Origin: Welwitschia mirabilis
Lineage: Eukaryota; Gnetophyta; Gnetopsida; Welwitschiales
NCBI GenBank assembly: GCA_051453625.1
Contig: JBOZIK010000001.1
Span: forward strand, 202,365,251-202,429,250
DNA: 64,000 nucleotides
Direction: 5' to 3'
Shown here piece by piece: positions 22,701-31,665 of the stretch. The notes under the pieces were generated by a model. That model saw only the letters and a list, made by a program, of their open reading frames with translations. It was not told the DNA's origin and ran no database searches. The position numbers were made by a program, and so were the translations under genes. The stretch's first letter is position 1; every line of letters starts with the position of its first letter.

Positions 22701-24840
22701 CAATCATGTCTTTTTTTCTTTTTATCTTTTCTTTTTTTCCCTGAATGATATCAAATCATTGTTCATTACTTAATGATGATTAGTCATAATGTTTTCCTTC
22801 TACGAATCAGTGTTCATCATCTTAGTAGTAATGAGTAGTAACTTATTCCTCATTGTTTATCATTTTAATAGTGACCAATTGTGATTTTTCAAACAAAATG
22901 ATACAAAATTAAATATAGAACATGAAGTTCATTATATTTACATTTTCAATAGGTTTCTTAATTACTATAGTTTAGAATTCTCTAAAAAGCAGTTTGTAAA
23001 CTCTAACTTGATGTAATGTTAATTAAAAAAAATCTTAAAACTTGAATAAATCATCATTGATTGATGTTTAGCTATGAATAATAATGCGTCCACTTCTATA
23101 AGGGAACTAAGATTGATGGTAATTTAAAGAAATTTTCTAATATGCATTTTGTAAATGAGTATTTTGTGATTCATAATAAAGCCTCCATGGTTGATTATCT
23201 ATTTCAACATGTTAATATATATTATTAGCTTTGTACATATTGAACTAATTTAACGAAGTTCTTGTCTTTTTTAATAAAGGGATTGAATCATGTATCTGCA
23301 CTAGATATTAATAAATTATTTTTAAGAATGAACTATTTAAGATTTTAGAAATTCTTCTCTTATTAGGAAGTAACTATAAGGAGTTGTAAAATTTTATAGT
23401 CCTCAAAATTGAAAAGAAGACTGATAAATGAAAGGAAGTGAAAATTACCTTAACAAGTAAGTATTTAGTTTGCAAACACATTTTTTAAGTAATGCATGTT
23501 TTTTACTCTTCCTGCTAAGTCCATATAGATATTGTTTTGTTAAGATCAATAATTTGATGAATTTTATGTGGTTAGGATAACTATCCAAGAAAGGATTTTG
23601 TTTAGTTTCGTAAAAAGTTTAAGTAATGTCTTTTATCAAGATTTTGTATGTGTGCTAATTGGATTTCTAGATGCTTAGATTAAAAGGATCCTTGAAGTAT
23701 GTGAGAGAGAGAATGAAAGAGAGAGAATTAAATAAGTCAACCCCATGAGTAGAATTATTTAGAAATCTCTCATTTTATCCATAGGATTTCATATCTTAAA
23801 GTTGTTTATATAGTGAGATTAATAACAATTTGACAAATATGAAATCTTAAATTTTTGTTAGTAATTTAGGGCATTATTGCAAATTATTTGTAGAGGAAAA
23901 GCGATACAAGCCTTATACCCCTAATGGCTTTCATTACATCTTAATCCCTTAGCTATTCGTTCTCCTTGATTATACAGAACTTGATTTAAGATGGGAGTTA
24001 AAATTAGTCTTTACTTTGAGAATTGAGTAATAAATGGCTTAATTGGGAGGAATTTTAGAATCTTTATGCTACTGGTTACCTAGGAAAGAAATTTTTTATT
24101 ATTATTCATTCATTAGACAGCTTTCTTGCATGAACATCCATGTGTCTTTAGTATCTTTTGGCTTGATTACTTGTTGATGTTTCCTTTTTGAATTGTAGTG
24201 GTCTATGATAACATCAACAAGAATAATTCAATTTAGAAAAAGATTCAATAAACTATGGATTCTAATGAAATCATAGCAACATGGAAACATGGAATTGGAA
24301 TTGTTTGCAAAAGTCCCACTCTTCCTGCATTCAAGTAGTTTCTTTGGTATCTTATTCATTAGGGTCTATCTATGAAGATTAAACTCAAGCACTTAGGAGT
24401 TAATTCTTCAAATTGTTTTCTTTATAGTACTAATGATTTCTTCAATTATATGTTTTTTCTTTTCTTTTCTTTTCTTTTTTCCTTTTTTTCTTTTTTATTT
24501 TTTTTTCCATTTTTTAAAACCTATTGTAAGCTTGCTCAAAACTCCTAGCACTAGAGTACTTGATTCCTTTATAGATTTACTCCTAATCTTTCTTGAGTCC
24601 TTTTTGGAGCCTTGCTCATATTTAGGATTGACTTTGAATACTCTCAAGCTCTTGGCTTATGCCATTGATGGAAGTTTTGCTGCCAGTTATTGATTCAACT
24701 GTCTGTACATTTGCATAGCTTCAACTAAAGCTAATTGTTTGATATTTTGTTTTGTATCATTAACCTAATAGGCATCTTTTGTTATAGAGCTCTTACATAT
24801 CCTCAATGTTTTTAATGTAATAGAGTATTTTATTGTGGAG
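19728..24840. other. Long gene-free stretch
   Basis: About 5 kb of AT-rich sequence without a recognisable protein, LTR or RNA gene. Visible features are CATCAT-rich sequence near 21405-21500, a 63 bp tandem duplication with alternating purine-pyrimidine tracts at 21871-22005, a GA-rich microsatellite near 23700-23727 and a polypyrimidine tract near 24466-24515. The open frame at 24433-24693 is driven by that pyrimidine tract and has no motif. Confidence 0.55.
21871..22005. repeat. 63 bp tandem duplication with (TG/CG/CA) tracts
   Basis: CATTGAAGATTAGGTAGGTG begins at 21871 and again at 21934. Each copy is followed by a GCCACGTATAT block and a tract of alternating purines and pyrimidines (GTGTGTGTGTGCGCGCATA in the first; TGTGTGCACACGAGCACATG-type in the second). 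Such tracts can adopt left-handed DNA in vitro; any function here is unknown. Confidence 0.88.
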
Positions 24841-25212
24841 ATCAACGCCTTCCTCCAACATCAGTAAGTTGGAGGTCAACATTTCAACAAGTTAAACGTC
24901 CGCATGGTAACTACCTATAAAAAGTTAAAAGGAAAAAAATAAAATGGCAATGGCTAAATTTCTAAACTTATACACCCACATGAAAGGTGGCCTTATGGTT
25001 AAACAACCAAAGAGTTATAACCTTTGAAAAATTGAAAGACACTTTCTAAAATTAAACTCAAAAACACAAAATCACAAGATCACTGCTCTTAGATCATAAG
25101 ACCTCAATCTCAGTTTATTTTTTCAATTTTTAGAAGTTATGTCAGTTCTTAAATAAGAAACAACCTTTGAGTTCAATTTGGTAAGGTTTAATCAGGTCTT
25201 TCGTTCACCGTA
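24841..25212 (+). promoter_or_regulatory. Upstream region of the HemW-like gene
   Basis: This region lies directly before the only intact gene. A TATA-like CTATAAAAAG occurs at 24914-24923, about 290 bases before the ATG. A perfect 8 bp inverted repeat CCTCCAAC/GTTGGAGG with an 8-base loop lies at 24852-24875. An in-frame TAA at 25189-25191 closes the frame upstream. The transcription start is not known and the promoter assignment is positional. Confidence 0.35.
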
Positions 25213-26679
25213 ATGTCGCTTGTCTCAACTGCAGTGACATGCATTCCGCAGTATCCGATGTTGAAGCTCCTGAATCCTGCAACCTTCTTTTCCCGTCCTC
25301 AAGTAACGAAATCCTTCTGCAATTCTCTCAAATGCACCAAAGCAATCGCAGAACCCGAAGAATCCACAGTTCCGACATCAGCGTATATACATCTTCCCTT
25401 TTGCAGAAAGCGATGCTTCTACTGCGATTTCCCCATCGTTGCGCTTGGTGCTGGAACCCTCGATAGCAACAATGATCACCGAATGCAGAAATACACAGAG
25501 CTCATTTGCAAGGAGATTACTCAAACTGCCATTTTTGTGGATGCCAAAGCCCCTTTGGATACCATTTTCTTTGGAGGAGGTACGCCCTCACTAATGTCCG
25601 CGTCTCTTCTTTCCAAAATACTCCAATGCCTCAGCAAACGGCTTGGAGTGGCGCCGGAACCAGAAATCTCGATTGAAATGGATCCTGGAACTTTTGACGG
25701 GCAAAAACTGAAGGAATTCATCAGTTTGGGAATAAATAGGGTCTCTCTCGGGGTGCAGGCGTTTCAGGATAATCTTCTGAAGTCTTGCGGGAGGGCTCAT
25801 GGGCTCTCAGAAGTCTATGAGTCTATCGATACCGTTCGTTCAAGCGGCCTGAAGAACTGGAGTGTTGATCTTATTAGCTCGCTTCCGCATCAATCCGTCA
25901 AAGATTGGGAGCATTCTTTACAACAAGTTATTGATTCGAGGCCGGCACATGTTTCAGTCTATGACCTGCAGATCGAAGAAGGAACTAAATTTGGCCTGTG
26001 GTATAAGCCTGGTAAGAATCCTTTGCCTTCCGAGGATTGTTCTGCGGAATTCTATAAGATCGCTTCGCGGCGCCTGCGCGCAGCGGGTTATGAGCATTAT
26101 GAAATAAGTAATTACGCGAAGCCAGGGTCTCAGTGTAGGCATAATTTGGTTTACTGGAGAAATCTTCCTTATTTTGGTTTCGGCCTTGGGGCTACTAGCT
26201 ACCTAAAAGAAGCTAGGTTTTCCAGACCTCGCCGGATGACTGAGTATGCGGCCTTTGTGGAAAATCTGGAGAATTCTGGTAATTCTGTATTTCAGAGAAT
26301 TGATGGTAGTACCAAGGATGAGGATAAGGTATTGGACACCGTTATGTTGTCTTTGAGGCTTTCCCGAGGATTGGACCTCAGTAAGTTTTCAGAAGGTTTT
26401 GGAGGAGCTGTTTGTCTGGCTTTGTGCAGAAAGCTCGAGCCTTTTGTAAGGAGTGGACATGTAATCCCTTTAGACAGGGACCAGAAGCCTGTTTCAAGTG
26501 AAGTATTTGATGCAATTTGCTGCAATGGAAAGCCTGAGAGATTTCCAAATGGAAGAAAGAGGGTAAATCATGTTGCCTTTTTAAGGTTAAGCGACCCTGA
26601 AGGTTTTCTGCTGTCAAATGAACTGATTTCTACTGCTTTTTCGGCCATTTCTGAAGGGTTCAATCAACCTGAAAGCTAA
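25213..26679 (+). CDS. HEMW: HemW-like radical SAM protein, organelle-targeted
   Basis: Intact intronless 488-codon frame for a radical S-adenosylmethionine protein of the HemW/HemN family. HemW is regarded as a heme-binding chaperone; plant members are often annotated as oxygen-independent coproporphyrinogen III oxidase-like. The iron-sulphur cluster motif is C64-RKR-C68-FY-C71, followed by D72-F73. HemN has a fourth cysteine where F73 lies, and its absence points to HemW. Other family marks are YIHLPFC (58-64), GGGTPS (121-126), NRVSLGVQAF (175-184), the HemW heme-site motif H310-NLV-YW315 and GFGLGA (322-327). The C-terminal part from about residue 365 is the HemW-specific domain. Residues 1-46 contain no acidic residue and many Ser, Thr and Lys, so a chloroplast or mitochondrial transit peptide is likely. 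The ATG is the first after an in-frame stop and has G at -3. GC content is visibly higher than in the flanks. Confidence 0.95.
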   Translation: MSLVSTAVTCIPQYPMLKLLNPATFFSRPQVTKSFCNSLKCTKAIAEPEESTVPTSAYIHLPFCRKRCFYCDFPIVALGAGTLDSNNDHRMQKYTELICKEITQTAIFVDAKAPLDTIFFGGGTPSLMSASLLSKILQCLSKRLGVAPEPEISIEMDPGTFDGQKLKEFISLGINRVSLGVQAFQDNLLKSCGRAHGLSEVYESIDTVRSSGLKNWSVDLISSLPHQSVKDWEHSLQQVIDSRPAHVSVYDLQIEEGTKFGLWYKPGKNPLPSEDCSAEFYKIASRRLRAAGYEHYEISNYAKPGSQCRHNLVYWRNLPYFGFGLGATSYLKEARFSRPRRMTEYAAFVENLENSGNSVFQRIDGSTKDEDKVLDTVMLSLRLSRGLDLSKFSEGFGGAVCLALCRKLEPFVRSGHVIPLDRDQKPVSSEVFDAICCNGKPERFPNGRKRVNHVAFLRLSDPEGFLLSNELISTAFSAISEGFNQPES

Positions 26680-27136
26680 TCTGTATTGGCTTTACGCGGC
26701 TAGTCGTTTACAAATACCTGCTGTCTTCCTTGGTATATGAATTTTGGTCTTCTTGCTTTTGTGTCTGGATTTTATGCTTCAAAGCTCCTTTCCATGATGA
26801 GTGCTTCAGGGTAATTTTATACATTCAGATCCTTTATGACTGATTAAATTATTGACTTCCATGCATTCAGATCTCGACCTTGAAACCAGAATCTTTGTCG
26901 AACACTCTAGTAGTCATTAAGACAATGAAAGAGTAGGAACCCCAGTAATTGGACAGAAGTGTCAGCTTTGATTGCTAAGCTGAAAACAGGTTCCATATGC
27001 TGTTGACACCTTGCCGAGGATGTAGACCTCCACACAAATAACAAAACCGATATTAACAAACACCTTATGGGAACGAGAAAGGTAGCAATGAGGGTCAGAT
27101 GCAGGGCTTTTTTGTTAAGCCATTCTTATAATTTAC
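26680..27136 (+). other. 3' flank of the HemW-like gene
   Basis: Probably contains the 3' untranslated region. A possible polyadenylation signal ATTAAA is at 26843-26848, about 165 bases after the stop. No poly(A) run follows the gene, so there is no direct sign of a processed retrocopy. The region ends where LINE endonuclease sequence becomes recognisable. Confidence 0.45.
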
Positions 27137-27705
27137 TCCATGGAATGTTTGGGGTATACTTCTGTTTAAACCATGGTGATTTTTTAGATGTTTCAAGCTT
27201 CTAAGAGATTAAAATTGATTCTGTAGAAATGCAGTGTACTTCTTTGGCTTCCAGTGACAACAAACGGGAAGATTCTGCTCATCAGCAGTTTGGATGTGCA
27301 TTAGAGTTCACGATATTGTGGTAGGGGGATGCAGCATTTATGCCCCAAGTGTTTAGAGTGAATGGTGTAGTATCTGGGAATGGCTTACATCTCCTCTTTC
27401 TCAAGCTAGTTGAATCATTTTTTGTGATTTTAATTTTTTAGAAAATACTTTTGATAAATTAGAGGGCTTTGCTTTGCATGGGGATACTTAAGAGCTTGAT
27501 AAATTAGAGGGCTTTGCTTGACATTGGGATACTCAAGGGCTCAGAAGTTGGCTTTGTCCTAGGAACAAATGGCAACTCATTGATCCTGTTTGTCAGCCTT
27601 CTAGGAATCATTCCAACTTCTTTGCTTGGAAAGGAGTTAGGATACAAGGAAAGCTCATCTTAAAACACTTTGATAGAGTCTATTTTTCATCCTGTAAATT
27701 TCTTT
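27137..27705 (+). pseudogene. LINE endonuclease domain remnant
   Basis: One frame runs from GCSIYAPS (27331 on) through WEWLTSPLSQ, IIFCDFNFLE (usual ILCGDFN block; Gly replaced), NFFAWKG (usual FTW block) and HFDRVYFS (usual RLDR block). An upstream PWNVWG near 27140 resembles the start of the domain. It is interrupted by a few stops. A 45 bp in-frame tandem duplication lies at 27453-27542. The domain would nick target DNA in an active LINE. Confidence 0.83.
27453..27542 (+). repeat. 45 bp in-frame tandem duplication in endonuclease
   Basis: Two adjacent 45-base units beginning GATAAATTAGAGGGCTTTGC. They read DKLEGFA... twice in the endonuclease frame, with a few later differences between units. 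Confidence 0.93.
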
Positions 27706-28249
27706 AAAATTTGTAATTTTTGTGCATCCGGCAAAGCTCTTTGTCTAACTACTCTCCCCTTTCCTTCTCAATTAACACTAGTAACTTTAAGCCAATTTCT
27801 AAACAAAGACCTCACTTCATTTTGAATGCTTCTTGGATCAACACTAAAAAGAGAAAACATTTCTCAACTTCTATTTGGAATATGTATGGTTCCTCTGTAG
27901 ATCTTTCTATAGAAGAGAACTACATCAAATGGGAAAGAAGCTGATTATGCTAGAAGATTGACAAACTCCTTCACAAGGAAAGAGGACGTTGGAAGCAAAC
28001 TCTTGAGAGGGAGTTGGAAGAGAAACAGGATGTTATCGTTTAACAACCTTACAAACTTGACTTGATGCTAATCTTAGCCTTCTACATTGAGATTTTTAGC
28101 AAATTTGTATGTTGAAGGAACAAGAAGATGTTCTGAAAACTAGAGCTTTTTGGCTACACCAAGGAGATCATTGCAAAAAAGAGTTCTTCTCATTCTTGGG
28201 AACTTTCGACTCTTTCACGCATAAGTGTTTCTTCTATCATCTTTACTGT

Positions 28250-29470
28250 GTATACATTTATCAATGATTCTAACATCTTACAAGCTTTTCACAATCACCA
28301 TAGAAGTCTCTTTGGATTTGAGTCTAATTTTGATGTAGATGCATGGATGGAATTGGAAGGTTCTATTTTATGCCTATCTTTAGCTTATGACAAACAGATG
28401 TTTGATGAACCCCTTTTTCTTAAAGAGCTTGAGCATGCATGCTTTCCTTAGCCAAATAGTAACATTCTTGGAATTAATGGCCTCCTTATAGAGTTGTACA
28501 AAAAGAATAGGGACATAATGGGATCTAGTTTATTTGAAGTAGCTCAAGAAGTTTTCAGAGAAAGTCTTTTTTCAAAAATTCATTAACTATGGAGAAATGA
28601 AAGTTATTCCTAATGATGGTGGTTGTCATGCGTTTTGATGCTGAAGACTCATATACCTATTGAATACACTTTACAAGATCATAGCTAAATCTTTAGCTAT
28701 CAAGCTAAAAGCTATTCTACCTTCAATTATTAGAATAGAGCAAGGTGCATATGTTAAGAGTATTTTGCCTTCAATTATTAGAACAGAGTACGGTGCATTT
28801 GTTAAGAGTAGGTGCATTCTTGATAATTTGTTTGTGTTGGCAGAAGGATAGAATTCGATCAAAAGGAGTAATCAAAGAATTATGTTCCCCAAGATTGACT
28901 ATGAGAAGGCATATGATAGAATTTCTTGGTCTCTTATTCTTGTAGTGTTAAAATAAGTTGGCTTTGTTGAAAAGTTCCTCTTCATGGTTAAAACATTATT
29001 CACAAGTGCTATGGCTATGGTCACCATCAATGGTACCTCTTCCCAACCATTTTAAAAAGATCAGTTTGTCAAGGTTGCCCTCTTGCTTCTAATCTCTACA
29101 TTCTAGCATCTAAGACTTTGGAACATCTTATTGGTAATGAACTAAGAACAAGTTCTCCACATGGGCTTCGCCATCCGAATAGTGAGAGGCACTTAAGCAG
29201 TTATCACTTTGCTAGTGATTCCTTCTTTCTAGTGCATAACATTCAAGGTGACATCAATGAGCTTTGTTGTTAGCTAGTTATCTTCTATAAAGCTTCTAGA
29301 TTGAAGATCAATTTGGAAAAGTAAAGTTGCTATAAGGAGGATTGGCAAAATATCTTACATGCATTACTTGGAAAGCGTCTACATCTTGGGGAGTTTTTCA
29401 AACTTGTAGGTATTCCTTTTGGCTTTCAAGTCTTTAGGAATTAGGTCCCATAGTGGATTTTGGAAAGGAT
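28250..29470 (+). pseudogene. LINE reverse transcriptase remnant (L1 type)
   Basis: Recognisable blocks in order are: ALKTRAFWLHQGD-like sequence just upstream (about 28130-28160, usual WL.EGD); ILGINGLLIELYKKNRDI (28470-28520, usual SPGPDGF..EFYK); LYKIIAKSLAIKLKAILP (28665 on); a 48 bp in-frame tandem duplication at 28714-28809; KIDYEKAYDRISW (28893 on, first catalytic block); a frameshifted VCQGCPLAS block near 29065; SDSFFLVH near 29215 (usual FADDT; catalytic Asp pair damaged); ASRLKINLEK near 29295; and GIPFG near 29410. Numerous stops show a dead copy. Confidence 0.85.
28714..28809 (+). repeat. 48 bp in-frame tandem duplication in RT
   Basis: Two adjacent 48-base units beginning ATTCTACCTTCAATTATTAG and ATTTTGCCTTCAATTATTAG. 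They encode PSIIRIEQGAYVKS then PSIIRTEYGAFVKS, so the duplication kept the reading frame. Confidence 0.93.
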
Positions 29471-29479
29471 TAAAAAATA

Positions 29480-30950
29480 ATAATAATAAGTAACATCTAT
29501 GCTTCCAACTAGCCAACTTTTGCAAGTAGAATTTTAATTTGTGAAAAGATACTCTCATCCAATCATGTCTTTTACTCCATTTGTCTAACTTTGTCTAATG
29601 TGGCTTATGCTAGAATAAGTACATGATTAAGAGAATTCATGTGAAGCCCTCTTAACAAGAAAGCTTAGGTTTCAAAAAGTTTCCTGGGATACTTGCTGCA
29701 GACAAAGGAAAATGGATGGCTTAATTATTGGTGCCCTCTCATTTCAAGGCAAAGCCGTTGCTTCTAAGTACATTACTCGAGTTTTTGAGGGGGATGAACC
29801 TTGGAAGATTATTGTTTGAAACTCCATTGCCATTTGTATTCTAAAAGGTTCATCATCTGGGAAAGTAATGAACTTTTACAGTTTTGTTTTCTTCAAAGAT
29901 TTCTTTTGTCTCAAAGCATTATCCTATTTACATGCTATTTGGAATGCCTAGGAATCCATCAAGAGGTTGCTTGTTCCAAAATCATTAGTAACAAAGTTCC
30001 CATTTAGCACTCTAAACATTTCCAAATGAGCTTCTTAGTACAAGGAGGAAATTCAACCTAGCTTGAAGGGGTCTAATTCAGAACAAGGATATCTAGACTC
30101 CTAATGAGAGGAATCTTTTTTGCTAGGATTCTACTTAAGTATAATCTTCCTTCATCATCCTATAGGACATACAACATGCTTAAATTTCATCTTCAGTAAC
30201 AAAGTGACAAGGTTCTGCTTTGAGAGGAAGAAGCATTATAGAGTTGTCCTAGTAACATTCCTTTTCATTATTATAAAAGCAAAGAAGGATACACATACAT
30301 TTTGTTAGTTAATCGGAAATTGTACAAGCTTAACCTTATTTGGAACATCGACTTCTCCATTAAGACTTGGATGCAACTAATCCAGATAACAGCTAATGTG
30401 GCCTCTTTCCTATGGTATCTTGTTCCTCAAGGCCTTCCTATCAGATCCTATGTAATGAAGTTAGGATTTTCACAACTTATCTATCCATATTGCAAGATCA
30501 AGAAATCCCTCCATTGCACCTTTTGGCACAACAAGGTTATTGCTTCTAGTTGGGATTAGCATCACAAATGCTTGTCTTAGACACCTGTTTCCGTTACACT
30601 TTGTCTTTTTGGTGTTGATGACATTTTTGAAAGAGGATCCATATGTTATGAGATGCTTCCAGTGATCCTTTTCTATTTCAATTTTGAAAGCTTCGCAGAA
30701 AGCGTGTTTTCTGTAATGAGTGTCACAGGCACCCATCCCCCAAAAAAAAGCCTTGATAATCTCTTGTCTTTAGTTCTTTTTTCAATCTTATACCAAGGCT
30801 CATTGCCAATGGCTCTCTTCAGAATGTGAAGAATGGCTTTATCCTGTTAATGAAGATAAATTGTAAGGATACTTGCTCTTATGCTCTCTAAATTAAAACT
30901 TGAATTCTAAAGCTCCTAGTATCCATCAAGTCAAAACATATTGGAGATTT
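29480..30950 (+). pseudogene. LINE C-terminal region remnant
   Basis: The plus strand keeps typical post-RT L1 blocks: a GFKKFPG/KGKWM area, then SFQGKAVASKY and EGDEPWKIIV near 29745-29820. After about 29850 the sequence is more decayed and only partly readable. The open frame on the opposite strand at 30470-30736 is a shadow. The end of the element is not defined. Confidence 0.65.
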
Positions 30951-31249
30951 CATATTGAATATGAAACAACAAAGTTCTTTGAGAAAGCATTATGACACAA
31001 TCCCAAAAACCCATGGAAACTTGAATCTCATATTTTAGAAATGAAAGCTAAGCATTAGTAATAACTTAAAAAAGCTAAGACCAATTTTGAGGATGTTGAA
31101 CTCAAAAACATAAGTAACCATACCTCTTAAATGAAGAACAAGTGACTCACTGGTTGGATCAATCCCCAATTGGCAAACATAACTAATATTAATTCGTGTA
31201 ATGATGTAATAACAGGATAAATAGAACTTATCATCAACAAAATTAATAT

Positions 31250-31653
31250 GACGTATGGATTAGCTTGAACATGAATGAATACAAGTGGAGTTCACTCCAT
31301 CTAAGAGGAATAAGTGAGAGGGATGTAGCTCAGAAATAGCATGTGAAAATGTAGTGAATAGATAGGCTAAAGCAACAAGTTTCAAAGAAGTATTTGTTAA
31401 ATGCAAGTTATGTCTTGCTTTCTATGAAGCCTCAATACTATATACAAAGCTTCCAAATATTGTTCTCACATGACACACGACTTTCTCACTGTAATCAATA
31501 TTTCTTTTGTATTGTCTAATTGTTTAATCTAATTTAATTTATTAATACTTTCTTATTTATAACTTGTTTTTAAATTAAATGGCTTCAAGTAAAAGACTTA
31601 AAGGTTTATTTAATTACTTTGCACTTATGCTCGATAGCGTTGGATCTCTAACA
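31250..31653 (+). repeat. Possible orphan copia LTR (5' LTR, end only)
   Basis: The sequence directly before a copia-like primer-binding site ends GGATCTCTAACA at 31642-31653, a normal LTR end. A TATA-like CTATATAC lies near 31438. No second LTR was found in the window and the left end is a guess, so the element is incomplete or disrupted. Confidence 0.35.
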
Positions 31654-31665
31654 TGGTATTGGAGC
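31654..31665 (+). other. Copia-type primer-binding site
   Basis: TGGTATTGGAGC follows the CA of the inferred LTR with no spacer. The usual plant copia PBS, complementary to initiator tRNA-Met, is TGGTATCAGAGC; two positions differ. Confidence 0.5.

Larger units (their letters stand above)
27137..30950 (+). mobile_element. Degenerate L1-type LINE
   Basis: Plus-strand ORF2-like sequence in the normal L1 order: AP endonuclease (about 27137-27705), linker, reverse transcriptase (about 28250-29470) and C-terminal part (about 29480-30950). Many stops and frameshifts are present. It begins about 460 bases downstream of the HemW-like gene in the same orientation. The boundaries are approximate, and no poly(A) tail or target-site duplication was found. 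Confidence 0.85.

Noticed and set aside
24433-24693. 86-codon plus-strand frame upstream of the HemW-like gene
   Set aside because: Its first third is a Phe/Ser run created by a polypyrimidine tract, and the rest has no motif, so it is more likely a chance frame.
24914-24923. TATA-like box as firm promoter of the HemW-like gene
   Set aside because: Such sequences are common in AT-rich DNA and it lies about 290 bases from the ATG; it was kept only as a low-confidence note.
24975-25030. tRNA-like GGTGGCCTTATGGTTAAAC upstream of the gene
   Set aside because: A box A resemblance only; no box B at the right distance and no cloverleaf.
25239-26617. Several smaller frames overlapping the HemW-like gene on both strands
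   Set aside because: They are shadows of the intact 488-codon frame, which carries all family motifs.
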